Assembly (NCBI RefSeq): GCF_030686155.1
Contig: NZ_JAUPEV010000003.1
Span: forward strand, 1 to 64,000
From: Helicobacter_J cappadocius
GTDB taxonomy: Bacteria > Campylobacterota > Campylobacteria > Campylobacterales > Helicobacteraceae
Direction of reading: 5' to 3'
DNA: 64,000 nucleotides
The translations under genes and the position numbers were made by a program. The notes below the pieces were generated by a model that was given only the letters and a program-made list of their open reading frames with translations, made no database searches and was not told where the DNA came from. Positions 50,970-61,008 of the stretch are shown here, piece by piece (position 1 is the stretch's first letter; each line of letters opens with the position of its first letter).

Positions 50970-52862
50970 ATGCAAAATATTTATGAAAAAAATTTCAATG
51001 CCTTAAAAATCAAAGACCCCCTTCTAGCCATTTCTTTGGCAAACATCAAACCCAATGAAAAATTTGATGTTTTTATGGACAAAGATCCTGCAAATTTTAA
51101 TATCATACACAAAAGTTCTAACACTCCTTTATTTATAGGTAAGCCACTTGAAGAAACCATGCAAAAAGTGGCTGATTTTTCCGCTTATGTGCATTATCCA
51201 TATTTGTATTTTTATGGCTTAGGAAATGGAATATTTTATCGATTGCTTTTAGGAAACTCTCAGCTCAAACGCATTGTTGTTATTGAACCTGAGATAGAAA
51301 TATTATTTATCGTTTTTAATCTAGTGGATTTTGAACAAGAAATCTTGAGTGATAGGGTAATATTTCTGTATTCAAAACTTTGCACTTACCATCTTATTAA
51401 TTCACTTTTTGAAATGGATAAGAAATCTAAGATTTATTCAAAAGTATATGACTTACATATCTTTAATCCTTACTATGAAGTCTATCAAGATGAGATACTT
51501 AAGCTCAATCAGTTTTTTATCAAGGCAATTGAACATGGCGTTATTAGTATAGGCAATGACACAAGAGATGCCATAACAGGCATCAAGCAGCATATACAAA
51601 ATCTCCCTGATGCTCTGTCTTCTCCCACACTCATAAATTTAGTTGGTAATCTTAAAAATCGTGATACCGCTATCATAGTCTCTACAGGCCCAAGCCTTAG
51701 CAAACAACTTGAAACTCTCAAAATAATAGCTCCTTTCGTAACTATATTTTGCATTGACGCATCCTTTCCTATTCTGCATAAAAATGGCATCAAACCCGAT
51801 GTAGTGCTCTCTCTTGAACGCGTAGAAGCAACTGCTCGATTTTATTATGACACCCCAGAGGAAGCTCAAGAAGGTGTTGTATTTGCCATCACCTCTATTG
51901 TTCATAAAAGACTTAAAGAGTCCATAACAAAAGGTATCAAGCAATTCAGTTTTCGTCCATTTGGATATACTAATTTATTTGGATTTCATGAATATGGCTA
52001 TTTAGGAATTGGTATGAGTGCTGCAAACATGGCTTATGAACTTGTAGTGCATTCAAGATTTAAAAGATGTATTATCATCGGTCAAGATCTTGCTTTTGGG
52101 GATGATGGTAGCTCTCATGCTCAAAATGCTTTGTATGGAAGTGATGAAATCAAGCCAAAACCAGAAAATGAAAAATTATTTACAGAAAAATATGGAGGGG
52201 GAGGAGAGGTAGAAACCACACAAGTTTGGAAATTGTTCTTAGAATTTTTTGAAAAAGATATCGCCCAAACTCCCTATAGACTTGAAATTATTAATGCTAC
52301 AGAAGGTGGTGCAAGAATACATGGAACAACTGAAATGAGTTTTCAAGAAGCTATCAAGATGGTGGATACGACCTCTCCTAAACCCTCCATCAAATTAACC
52401 TATCCAGAACAAAATGTTATTGAGAAAAATATTCAAATAGCTAGAGAAAAATGTGAAGACATTATCTCTTATGGCAGTAAGCAAAAAAATAGAGTCGAGA
52501 AGCTATTTTTAAAGGTTGCAAAATACACAGAAGAGCTTGAAAAACTCAATGAGCAAAATAATTTAGAAAAAATAAATTTTAAAAAATTGTCCAAGCTTTT
52601 AGATGAAATTGACGAGATTAAAAAACTATTTGATGAAAAAAAATTCAACGATTATTTTGTAGATGCGATCCAATCATACATTTTTCATCAAGAACTTGAT
52701 ATTGCAAAACTTCTAGTTAAAAATGTCAAAGATGAACTACAAACCCAAGCCAAACAAATTGAATGGATTTATTTACACAAATACTGGCTCTTTAGTCTAG
52801 CAGGGGGAATGGATTGTGTAATTGAAATAGTCAAGGAAGGTATGATGGACTGGAAAAAATAG
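50970..52862 (+). CDS. Motility accessory factor-type protein (DUF115), 630 aa
   Basis: Large cytoplasmic protein of the Maf/6-hydroxymethylpterin-like (DUF115) family, several members of which transfer nonulosonic (pseudaminic/legionaminic) acid to flagellin. Seen: DTAIIVSTGPSLSKQLETLK, CIDASFPILHKNGIKPDVVLSLER and FKRCIIIGQDLAFGDDGSSHA, the core signature. Its place right after flaB supports a flagellin glycosylation role. C-terminal 150 residues are helical. Confidence 0.82.
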   Translation: MQNIYEKNFNALKIKDPLLAISLANIKPNEKFDVFMDKDPANFNIIHKSSNTPLFIGKPLEETMQKVADFSAYVHYPYLYFYGLGNGIFYRLLLGNSQLKRIVVIEPEIEILFIVFNLVDFEQEILSDRVIFLYSKLCTYHLINSLFEMDKKSKIYSKVYDLHIFNPYYEVYQDEILKLNQFFIKAIEHGVISIGNDTRDAITGIKQHIQNLPDALSSPTLINLVGNLKNRDTAIIVSTGPSLSKQLETLKIIAPFVTIFCIDASFPILHKNGIKPDVVLSLERVEATARFYYDTPEEAQEGVVFAITSIVHKRLKESITKGIKQFSFRPFGYTNLFGFHEYGYLGIGMSAANMAYELVVHSRFKRCIIIGQDLAFGDDGSSHAQNALYGSDEIKPKPENEKLFTEKYGGGGEVETTQVWKLFLEFFEKDIAQTPYRLEIINATEGGARIHGTTEMSFQEAIKMVDTTSPKPSIKLTYPEQNVIEKNIQIAREKCEDIISYGSKQKNRVEKLFLKVAKYTEELEKLNEQNNLEKINFKKLSKLLDEIDEIKKLFDEKKFNDYFVDAIQSYIFHQELDIAKLLVKNVKDELQTQAKQIEWIYLHKYWLFSLAGGMDCVIEIVKEGMMDWKK

Positions 52863-52886
52863 TCCATCAAGAATACTCCCAATAAA

Positions 52887-53201
52887 TTAGAGTAATTTTT
52901 TCAAAGCCGTTTCAATAGGAAGTTTATTATCGGGTTCCACAAGCCTTTCTGTAATCTCTTTACCATCTTTGAAAAACATCAAAGTGGGAATCCGTTTCAC
53001 TCCAAGCTCATCTTTTAACTCTTCTTCAGCATCAATATTTATCTTATATATTTTCACTTTGCCCTCATAGTCTTTTGAAAGTGCCTCTAAAATAGGTTCT
53101 ATTTTTCGACAATCTGGGCACCAATTCGCTCCAAAATCTACAATAACAGCTCCATGTGCTGTTTGTTTTTCAAATCCTGCTCTGTTGATAAGTTCTACCA
53201 T
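52887..53201 (-). CDS. Thioredoxin, 104 aa (CPDC active site)
   Basis: Reduces protein disulfides. Seen: active site NWCPDCRK (Cys 28 and 31), the cis-Pro motif KRIPTLMFF, and the usual single-domain length. The CPDC motif is the type I recall for H. pylori Trx2 rather than CGPC of TrxA. A short stem TACTC/GAGTA followed by ATTTTTT lies over its stop. Convergent with the Maf-like gene. Confidence 0.88.
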   Translation of the reverse strand: MVELINRAGFEKQTAHGAVIVDFGANWCPDCRKIEPILEALSKDYEGKVKIYKINIDAEEELKDELGVKRIPTLMFFKDGKEITERLVEPDNKLPIETALKKLL

Positions 53202-53213
53202 TTTTTATCCTTC

Positions 53214-54263
53214 TTATATTAGAAATTTAACCAAGAAAAAACCACCGCAGATTAGAATAACGAACAATATCAACGCTAGAGTAAATGCTTTCCCACCAGA
53301 ACTAGCAAATTTTTTTAAATCAACCTGAAGTCCTAGTGCAACCATAGCAAACACCAAAGAAACATTGCAAATATAACGCAACACAACGATAATGTTTTCA
53401 AGCATATCTGCAGAAAGAACATTGGGAACAAGTCTAGGAAGATAAGAGTTTATAATCACCGCAACCAAAAATCCGAAGGCAAACCAAGGAATATGTAGTT
53501 TTCTGCGACCTCCTAATTTTCCATCGCGATTCACAAGATAAGGAACGATGAGCAACAAAGGAACGAGCAAAATCACTCGAATCATTTTAATGGTTACAGC
53601 AACACTTTCGGTTTCTGGAGAAATCGAGCTTGAAGCCCCTACAACATTTGCTACTTCATGCACAGTTGCACCAATATAAATACCCTCTTGAGTATGATTT
53701 AAAGGTATTATTCCTATGTTGTATAGTATAGGATATAAAAACATCGCAATAAGGCCAAATATCACTACCGTTCCAACAGCAATAACCCCCTTATAGGGTT
53801 CTGATTTTATAGAAGACTCTAATGCCAAAACAGCTGCAGCACCACAAACTGCACTACCCCCGCTCACAAGCATAGAAATATCCCTATCCAATCCCAAAAA
53901 TTTAACACCAATATAAGTGCCTAAAGAAAAAATAACCCCCACAACAATCACTGAAATAATGATTCCATGTATTCCCACACTCAGTATCTCTGTTAATGTG
54001 ACATTAAACCCATACAAAATAATCCCAAATCTAAGCAGTTTCTTTGCACTGAAATTCACTCCGTATTCAGTGGATTCTTTCGCTCTTCTAAAAATCGAAG
54101 AAGCCAGAGTGCCAATAACAACGCCAATAAGCAAGGGGGAAAAATGTATTGATTGAACAAAGTCAAGGTTAGCAAAATAAAGGGCGGCAAAAGATATTGC
54201 CCCCACCAAAACAAGCCCGTTAAAGTAGCTATTCACCACAAGAGTTTTTTTCAAATTTGACAT
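53214..54263 (-). CDS. YeiH/UPF0324 family putative exporter, 349 aa
   Basis: Ten or so transmembrane helices with FAMVALGLQVDL near the C-terminus and SGGSAVCGAAAVLA in the middle, and ATVHEVANVVGA, signatures of the UPF0324 (YeiH) family of predicted sulfate or sulfonate exporters. Function in Helicobacter unknown. The gene is followed 12 nt later by the thioredoxin gene, so they may be co-transcribed. Confidence 0.82.
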   Translation of the reverse strand: MSNLKKTLVVNSYFNGLVLVGAISFAALYFANLDFVQSIHFSPLLIGVVIGTLASSIFRRAKESTEYGVNFSAKKLLRFGIILYGFNVTLTEILSVGIHGIIISVIVVGVIFSLGTYIGVKFLGLDRDISMLVSGGSAVCGAAAVLALESSIKSEPYKGVIAVGTVVIFGLIAMFLYPILYNIGIIPLNHTQEGIYIGATVHEVANVVGASSSISPETESVAVTIKMIRVILLVPLLLIVPYLVNRDGKLGGRRKLHIPWFAFGFLVAVIINSYLPRLVPNVLSADMLENIIVVLRYICNVSLVFAMVALGLQVDLKKFASSGGKAFTLALILFVILICGGFFLVKFLI

Positions 54264-54356
54264 TTTTTACCTTTTAAGACATAAAAATAACGGGCATTGT
54301 ACTTAAACTAATAAAAAATAAACTTAAATTCAAAAGGTTTTATCAAAACAATTTAG

Positions 54357-55196
54357 CTATTTTTTCTTTGAATCCCCTACGTCTTTTTTATTACTTTTAG
54401 AGTTTTTATTCAAGTGAGATTGGAGTGTTTCATAATTATCACAAGCATCTTTAATGCCTAAATCACAAGCTTTTTTAAAGTAATCCATAGCCTTATTTAC
54501 ATCCTGATGGATTGCCTTACCCTCAGCATACAAAAATCCTAAATTTGAACAAGATAATCCCACTCCAAGCTCACATCCACGTTCAGAATAGGCAATAGTG
54601 CTTTTAATGTTTTTATATTTCGTAAAATACAAATCACTTGCATTGAAACATCCTGCACCATTTCCAAGCTCACAAGCTTTTTGGCACATTGGCAATGCTC
54701 TATCCCCTTGTGCATCATCTTTGTAGAACGCACAAGCATCTAAGCAACCATATGCGTTATCAAGATCACAGGCTTTAGAAAATAATTCTGCAGACTTGTC
54801 TAGATCTTGATCTACTCCTTCAGCATTTTTATACATTACACCCACACTATAACAAGCCTGAGAAAAATTTTTGTCACAAGAATCCTGGAATTTTTTTATA
54901 GCTTGCTTGTAATCTTTTTTATCTCTATCGATCACACCCATATTATAACAACCTGTAGGATTATCACCTTTGCAGGACTTTTCAAACAAATCCTTAGCAG
55001 CACCTAAATCCTTTTTAATATCTTGACCTAATGCGTATTTAACACCTAAGTTTGCACAACTTTCCAAATCCCCTGCACCACAGTTTGATTTCAGATCTGA
55101 AATTTCTTGAGTGTCCCCCTTTTGAGGCTTGATAGGATCGCTACAACCATAAAAAAACACTCCTAGCAGCAATAGGCTAAAAAATAATTTCTTCAT
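54357..55196 (-). CDS. Cys-rich Sel1-repeat lipoprotein (Hcp-like), 279 aa
   Basis: Has a signal peptide with lipobox FYGC (Cys 18) and then at least six Sel1-like repeats of about 36 residues, each with a pair of cysteines (GDLESCANLGVKYALGQDI; NAYGCLDACAFYKDD). The Cys pairs match disulfides in the Helicobacter Hcp proteins, which are secreted or surface proteins recognised by the host immune system. A lysine-rich C-terminus is unusual. Confidence 0.82.
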   Translation of the reverse strand: MKKLFFSLLLLGVFFYGCSDPIKPQKGDTQEISDLKSNCGAGDLESCANLGVKYALGQDIKKDLGAAKDLFEKSCKGDNPTGCYNMGVIDRDKKDYKQAIKKFQDSCDKNFSQACYSVGVMYKNAEGVDQDLDKSAELFSKACDLDNAYGCLDACAFYKDDAQGDRALPMCQKACELGNGAGCFNASDLYFTKYKNIKSTIAYSERGCELGVGLSCSNLGFLYAEGKAIHQDVNKAMDYFKKACDLGIKDACDNYETLQSHLNKNSKSNKKDVGDSKKK

Positions 55197-55231
55197 ATTT
55201 TTCCTTTGGATAATATTAATTAAAGATGTTA

Positions 55232-56023
55232 TTATATATTCTTTTTACTGATATTTAAATCTGTTTTCTCGGTTCCGCTTATAAAATGATGCAACTTTTT
55301 ATACTCATCTTTGCTTAAAAACCTAACCTTACCTACCGGCAAGGCATTCAAATTTACCCATCCATAACGAATGCGTCTCAAATCCATCACATCAGCGTTA
55401 AAATATGCAAAAAACCTTCTCAATTCTCTGTTTTTCCCTTCTGTGATAGTGACTTTGAGTTTTGAAAAATGAGCATCATTTTTTCCTATATCATATTTTA
55501 CAAATGGAGCAAAAGTCATTGCCTGAATTCTACTTTTTTGGTGAGCTCCACTACTAGCATCTTCAATGTGTATGCCTTCATTCATTGCCTTTATCATCTC
55601 TTCGGTGATTTTACCATTGATTTTTACAATATATTCACGCTCTAGATCGCTCTGCATTAAGCATTGAACAATCTTTTTATTATCACTGAGTAGCAACACT
55701 CCTTCAGAAGCAAAATCAAGTCTTCCTATGGGTGCAAAATGAGCATATTTCGAACCTATAGCATCATAAATAACTCTCCTACCTCTATCATCTTTCTTGC
55801 TGACCAACTCACCTTTTGGCTTATGATAGACAATAACAGTATAGTTATCTTCTTGTTTTGGTTTGATGTATTTACCATCAATAAAAACTCTTTGTCCTTC
55901 AAGCAACACACTTTTAGTGTTTGCTTTAGTTTTTTCGATATTCACTCTTCCTTGTTCTATAAGAATATCAGCTTCCCTACGAGAATATTTTGCATTGTGC
56001 GAAATAAATTGATTAAGTCTCAT
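55232..56023 (-). CDS. RsuA/RluB-family pseudouridine synthase, 263 aa
   Basis: Modifies uridine in rRNA. Seen: an N-terminal S4 domain (RLNQFISHNAKYSRREADILI), the catalytic Asp in IGRLDFASEGVLLLS, and the C-terminal NRELRRFFAYF. ATG 56023 aligns the S4 domain and overlaps the dnaE stop by ATGA. Which rRNA (16S or 23S) it targets cannot be told from sequence. Coupled to dnaE. Confidence 0.85.
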   Translation of the reverse strand: MRLNQFISHNAKYSRREADILIEQGRVNIEKTKANTKSVLLEGQRVFIDGKYIKPKQEDNYTVIVYHKPKGELVSKKDDRGRRVIYDAIGSKYAHFAPIGRLDFASEGVLLLSDNKKIVQCLMQSDLEREYIVKINGKITEEMIKAMNEGIHIEDASSGAHQKSRIQAMTFAPFVKYDIGKNDAHFSKLKVTITEGKNRELRRFFAYFNADVMDLRRIRYGWVNLNALPVGKVRFLSKDEYKKLHHFISGTEKTDLNISKKNI

Positions 56024-59000
56024 AATACATCTACCCATTGAAGATCTTGGAGATTTTGTTTGATTTTTGTATCTACCTTAAGGTTACTCACAATCATATA
56101 GGATCTTTTTTCATCTTTTATAACTACTCTTAATTCCCTGTTTCCTTGAAATCTTTCTGCCTCCATGCGCAATTTCTCAAAAAAACTTGGTTGAATGTTT
56201 TTATTAAGCACTACAGCCAAAGGACAGGTTGCATCGCTTAAATCTTGAGGTTTGAGATCAATGGGTTGTATTTCATCTTCTTCTTGCGTTGTTTCTTTTT
56301 TGTACTTGAGTTTGACTTTTTTTTCTTGATTGGCTGCATTTTCTAAATCCATAATCTCCCACAGCCTCAATTCCACCTTCCCATCTCTCTCATCAATTTT
56401 ACATTTGAATGCAAGGGGAATAGAAATATCAAATTCTTCTAACTCTTTCAAATTTTTTTCAAACAACATCAAATTGATACTTCCATACATATCCAATATT
56501 TTTGCGTTTCCATAAGGCTTTCCGCTTTTTTTACTGATTTTTTTCTCAATATCAAGCACCTTACCCACTAGCATAATATTTGATCCAACTTCCAACCTAT
56601 CCAATTCTATGCTTTTTGCGACTCCTTTGATAGCTTTAATCTGATCTTTAAACTCTTCAAGCGGATTAGCTGAGATATAAAACCCTAAACATTCATACTC
56701 ATAATCAAGCAAAGTCTTTACATCGTATTCAGGAACTTTTTCAAGATTAAGTGTAACACTCTCTTCTTGATCTTGATCGCCAAAAAGAGAATTTATCATC
56801 ATTTCTTTGACTTTATCACTATTTCTACCTGCATCACATATTTTATCGATATTTTCAAGCATGGTAGCTCTAGTGTACCCAAGATTATCCAAACTTCCAG
56901 ATTTGATAAGTGGCTCCAATATTCTTTTGGTGAATTTACTTGAATCAACTCTTGAAATAAAATCTTCTAAATTTTTGAACTCTCCTTGAGTTTCTCGTAA
57001 CTCTATAATATTTTTCAAAGGCCCCTCTCCAGCACCTTTAATCGCACCTAGTCCAAAAATAATTTTTTTTGTATTTCCATGCTTATCTTCAAAATCCTCC
57101 ACACCAAAATCAAGTCCGGATTTATTCACATGAGGTGCAATAAGTTCAATCCCCATTGTTTTAACTTCATCGATATATTTTGCCACGCTTTCGATTTTGT
57201 TAGACTCACTAGTGAGCATTGCTGCCATAAACTCATGTTCATAGTAAGTCTTCAAATACGCTGTCTGAAAGGTTACCATCGCATAAGCGGCAGAATGGGA
57301 TTTATTAAAACCGTATCCGGCAAATTTAACGATCAAATCCCATAATTCCTCTGCTTTTAATTTGTCAAATCCTTTCTGCTCAGCTCCTGCAACAAATTTT
57401 ATTTTATTGTCTGTCATGATTTGAGCATCTTTTTTACCCATCGCTCGACGAATCAAATCTGCCTCTCCAAGTGAGAATCCTCCAATAGTCTGGACAATCT
57501 GCATTACCTGTTCTTGATAGACGATTGTTCCATAAGTGGGTTTCAAAATAGGCTCTAGTTCAGGAAACATATAACTTATGGGTTCTAGACCGTGTTTTCG
57601 ATTTGCAAAATCATCGACCATTCCCGACTCCATAGGACCTGGACGACCTAATGCAATAATCGCAACAATATCCTCAAAAGAAGAAGGCTGAAGTCTTTTA
57701 TTTAGACCTTGGAACATTCCAGATTCTATTTGGAATACTCCTAATGTATTCCCGCTTTGGATAGTTTTATAAACTTCTGGATCATTTTCATCAATGCTCA
57801 AAAAATCTATTTTTTTATTGTATCTTTTAGTAATAAGCTTAAGTGCATCATCTATCACAGTCAGGGTTTTTAGGCCCAAAAAATCAAATTTTATCAAATC
57901 TACTGGTTCAAGATATTTCATTGAATACTGCGTAACGATTGCTCCATCCATTTTGTCACTAGTATATAAAGGCACTTTATTCCAAAGCTCTGCATCGCTA
58001 TCTACCACGAGTGCAGCTGCGTGTTTCCCGGCATTGCGATTGAGCCCTTCTAACATCAAAGAAAAATCCCAAACTTTTTTTGCAAGAGGATTATTTTCAG
58101 TGAGTTCTCGTATCTTAGGCTCCATATCCCAAGCACCATCAATATGTTTTCCATCTTTTTCATATCCTGAAAGCGTGATGCCTATCTCAGCTGGAATAAG
58201 TTTTGCCATCTCATCGGCCTCTTTATAAGGCATATTTAATACCCTTGCAACATCTCTAACAACACCTTTTGCAAGCATTTTACCAAAGGTAATGACTTGT
58301 GCCACATTATATTTTCCATATTTGCTTATCATATATTCAATGATTTCGCCTCTACGTCTTTGGCAAAAATCCGTATCAATATCAGGCATTGAAACGCGTT
58401 CTGGATTTAAAAATCGCTCAAAAAGCAGATCATATTTCAATGGATCAATATCAGTGATTTTCAAACAAAAAGCAACCAAACTCCCAGCAGCACTCCCTCT
58501 TCCAGGTCCTACGGGAATCCCATTTTCTTTTGCATGTTTGATAAAATCCCAAACAATCAGCATATAGCCTGGAAACTTCATGTCATTGATAACTTTTATT
58601 TCTCTTTCTAATCTATCCTTGTACATCTGATGTTTTTCTTCAGGAATGATCTTAAGCCTCTCTTGCAATCCTTTCCTAGATTTATGAGCAAAATAACTCG
58701 CATCATCTGACATATCAAGCCCTTCTAAAGCAGCATACTCTTGCGTGAATTTAAATCTAGGAGGTGTAGGGGGATTGGTTTTGTCATCTTTAAGATCTAT
58801 TTCAAGATTGCATTTATCTGCTATTTCTTGCGTATTTTGCAAGGCTTCTGGAATATCAGCGAACAGTCTTTCCATCTCTTGGGGGGATTTGACATAAAAT
58901 TCCTTGACTGAATGCTTGAGTCTGTCTTTGTCATCTAGAGTTTTACCCATTGCCACACACATTGCCACCTCTTGGGCACTAGCATCCTCTTGGTTAGTAT

Positions 59001-59643
59001 AATGGGTATCATTGGTGGCGATAAGCTTGATACCTGTTTCTAGAGATATTTTTATCAACGCCTCATCAATGAATGCTTGATCAGCAATTCCATGCCTCAT
59101 AATCTCAATATAAAAATCATCTCCAAAAATATCTTGATACTCTAATGCAACCTCTCTAGCAACTTCATAGCCCTTAGCACCAAATTTTATATTTCTAGGA
59201 TTATTCGTATTGAGTTGCCAACTCACTTCTCCTTGCAGACATGCCGAAGAGCAAATAAGTCCTTGTGAATGTTCGCGTAATATTTTTTTATTGATTCTAG
59301 GATAATAATAAAAGCCCTCAATAAAAGCCATCGAGCTTAAATACATCAAGTTTTTATAACCCTCTTGATTTTTTGCATACAAACAAAGATGAAAACGTTG
59401 TTTGGATTGCTTGTCGTTTAAATCATCGCCATTATGCAGATAAGCTTCAATTCCAATAATTGGCTTAATGCCTTTTTCTTTCATTGTCTTATAAAAGTCA
59501 ATCGCTCCAAACATATTCCCATGATCGGTCATACTTACGCTTTTCATCCCCAGTTCTTTGATTTTTTCAGCAAGTTTTTTGATTTTATTAGCCCCATCTA
59601 ATAACGAATATTCTGTATGTAAATGTAAGTGTGTATAACTCAT
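56020..59643 (-). CDS. dnaE: DNA polymerase III alpha subunit, 1207 aa
   Basis: Replicative polymerase. Seen: N-terminal PHP domain (THLHLHTEYSLLDGANKI), catalytic PDIDTDFCQRRR near residue 410 and further acidic VDLIKFDFLGLK, helix-hairpin-helix region YDKLKGFGFNKSHSAAYA-like motif at about 770, and an OB domain near the C-terminus. Full length for proteobacteria. Overlaps the pseudouridine synthase gene by ATGA. Confidence 0.95.
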   Translation of the reverse strand: MSYTHLHLHTEYSLLDGANKIKKLAEKIKELGMKSVSMTDHGNMFGAIDFYKTMKEKGIKPIIGIEAYLHNGDDLNDKQSKQRFHLCLYAKNQEGYKNLMYLSSMAFIEGFYYYPRINKKILREHSQGLICSSACLQGEVSWQLNTNNPRNIKFGAKGYEVAREVALEYQDIFGDDFYIEIMRHGIADQAFIDEALIKISLETGIKLIATNDTHYTNQEDASAQEVAMCVAMGKTLDDKDRLKHSVKEFYVKSPQEMERLFADIPEALQNTQEIADKCNLEIDLKDDKTNPPTPPRFKFTQEYAALEGLDMSDDASYFAHKSRKGLQERLKIIPEEKHQMYKDRLEREIKVINDMKFPGYMLIVWDFIKHAKENGIPVGPGRGSAAGSLVAFCLKITDIDPLKYDLLFERFLNPERVSMPDIDTDFCQRRRGEIIEYMISKYGKYNVAQVITFGKMLAKGVVRDVARVLNMPYKEADEMAKLIPAEIGITLSGYEKDGKHIDGAWDMEPKIRELTENNPLAKKVWDFSLMLEGLNRNAGKHAAALVVDSDAELWNKVPLYTSDKMDGAIVTQYSMKYLEPVDLIKFDFLGLKTLTVIDDALKLITKRYNKKIDFLSIDENDPEVYKTIQSGNTLGVFQIESGMFQGLNKRLQPSSFEDIVAIIALGRPGPMESGMVDDFANRKHGLEPISYMFPELEPILKPTYGTIVYQEQVMQIVQTIGGFSLGEADLIRRAMGKKDAQIMTDNKIKFVAGAEQKGFDKLKAEELWDLIVKFAGYGFNKSHSAAYAMVTFQTAYLKTYYEHEFMAAMLTSESNKIESVAKYIDEVKTMGIELIAPHVNKSGLDFGVEDFEDKHGNTKKIIFGLGAIKGAGEGPLKNIIELRETQGEFKNLEDFISRVDSSKFTKRILEPLIKSGSLDNLGYTRATMLENIDKICDAGRNSDKVKEMMINSLFGDQDQEESVTLNLEKVPEYDVKTLLDYEYECLGFYISANPLEEFKDQIKAIKGVAKSIELDRLEVGSNIMLVGKVLDIEKKISKKSGKPYGNAKILDMYGSINLMLFEKNLKELEEFDISIPLAFKCKIDERDGKVELRLWEIMDLENAANQEKKVKLKYKKETTQEEDEIQPIDLKPQDLSDATCPLAVVLNKNIQPSFFEKLRMEAERFQGNRELRVVIKDEKRSYMIVSNLKVDTKIKQNLQDLQWVDVL

Positions 59644-59787
59644 ATTTTTCCCTTATTTCAAGCCTATAAATAACAAAATTTTTTATACAAAATTATACTT
59701 CTATTTTCATTTATTCTACCTGATAGAATCTATATAGCTTCTGACAACCTAATCATGCCCCAACTACCAACATCAATTTATAAAAAA

Positions 59788-59830
59788 TATCATTTAGAAT
59801 AATTTATTAATTAAAATTTATCATTTAGAA
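59788..59830 (+). repeat. Two 12-nt direct repeats upstream of the cytochrome c peroxidase promoter
   Basis: TATCATTTAGAA occurs at 59788-59799 and again at 59819-59830, 31 bp apart (about three helical turns), with the second copy ending 3 nt before the -10 box. This is the geometry of an operator for a dimeric or cooperative repressor or activator. The 232-nt dnaE-ccp gap also holds the inverted repeat ATTCTA...TAGAAT (59713-59729). Confidence 0.5.
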
Positions 59831-59832
59831 GG

Positions 59833-59838
59833 TATAAT
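59833..59838 (+). promoter_or_regulatory. Promoter -10 of the cytochrome c peroxidase gene
   Basis: TATAAT 38 nt before the start codon at 59876; the second direct repeat occupies the spacer where a -35 would normally end. Confidence 0.55.
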
Positions 59839-59875
59839 AAGAAAATAAATCACGATAAATCAAACAGGAGAAAGA

Positions 59876-60934
59876 ATGAAAAAAATAGCACTTTTAGGTA
59901 GTGTGATAGCATTTTTTGCTATCAATACATTTGCAGCAGAGAATCAAGAACTTATCAAAAAAGCTAAAGAAGCTGGATTAGAGCCTATTCCAAGCGGAAA
60001 AGAACTTAGAGACTATCAACTCAAAAAGGTTAAAGAAATTGATTTAGCTACTGGATATAATCCAAAGCTAACAGATGCTCAAATAGAGCTTGGGAAAAAA
60101 CTTTATTTTGATCCTAGAATTTCAAGCTCAAACTTGATTTCTTGTAACACTTGCCACAATCTAGCACTTGGTGGAGTGGATGTTGTACCTGTAGCAATTG
60201 GTGAAAAATGGCAAAAAAACCCTCATCATCTAAATTCTCCTACTGTGTTTAACTCCGTTTTTAACTCAGTTCAATTTTGGGACGGTAGAGCCCATCATCT
60301 TGGAGATCAAGCACAAGGACCTATTCAAAATCCCGTAGAAATGGGTGCAAAACCCAATCTTGTTGTTGAAAAGATTACTTCTATTCCTGCTTATGTTGAT
60401 GAATTCAAAAAAGCTTATGGGAATAAGGTTAAAATCGATTTCAAACTTATCGCAGATACAATCGCAATGTATGAAACAACTTTAGTAACTCCAAGTCGCT
60501 ATGATGATTTTCTAAATGGCAATCCAAAAGCTTTAAGTAAAGGAGAGCAGGAAGGATTAGATATTTTTATTGATAAAGGGTGTATAGCTTGTCACAATGG
60601 AATCAATCTTGGAGGAACAATGCAACCATTTGGCGTAGTCAAGCCTTATGAATTTGCAGATGTGGGCGACTTTAAAGGCGATGCTAATGGTATGGTAAAA
60701 GTACCTACTCTTAGAAATATAGCTGAGACAATGCCCTATTTTCACAATGGTCAATATTGGGATGTCAAAGATGCCATCAAAGAAATGGGAGCTATCCAAC
60801 TAGGTATTAGTATCACAGATGCAGAAGCTAAAAAAATAGAAACATTCTTTGGTTCGCTAACTGGGAAAAAACCTCTTGTTATCTACCCTGTTTTAGCCCC
60901 AGTTACAAACAAGACGCCAAAGCCTGTATTCTAA
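59876..60934 (+). CDS. Di-heme cytochrome c peroxidase, 352 aa
   Basis: Periplasmic MauG/CcpA-type peroxidase that reduces hydrogen peroxide. Has a signal peptide (MKKIALLGSVIAFFAINTFA) and two c-type heme sites: CNTCH (90-94) and CIACH (236-240). Further family motifs: LNSPTVFNSVFN and QFWDGRA in the N-terminal domain, VPTLRNIAETMPYFHNGQ in the C-terminal domain. Full length. Likely protective against host or respiratory peroxide. Confidence 0.93.
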   Translation: MKKIALLGSVIAFFAINTFAAENQELIKKAKEAGLEPIPSGKELRDYQLKKVKEIDLATGYNPKLTDAQIELGKKLYFDPRISSSNLISCNTCHNLALGGVDVVPVAIGEKWQKNPHHLNSPTVFNSVFNSVQFWDGRAHHLGDQAQGPIQNPVEMGAKPNLVVEKITSIPAYVDEFKKAYGNKVKIDFKLIADTIAMYETTLVTPSRYDDFLNGNPKALSKGEQEGLDIFIDKGCIACHNGINLGGTMQPFGVVKPYEFADVGDFKGDANGMVKVPTLRNIAETMPYFHNGQYWDVKDAIKEMGAIQLGISITDAEAKKIETFFGSLTGKKPLVIYPVLAPVTNKTPKPVF

Positions 60935-60955
60935 AAACATATTCTAAATTTATTT

Positions 60956-60982
60956 GACTCCATTTCATTGGAGTCTTTATTT
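60956..60982 (+). terminator. Terminator after the peroxidase gene
   Basis: GACTCCA-TTTCAT-TGGAGTC followed by TTTATTT. Confidence 0.75.
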
Positions 60983-61008
60983 CCTCTAAGTTTTTACAAT
61001 TATATTTT

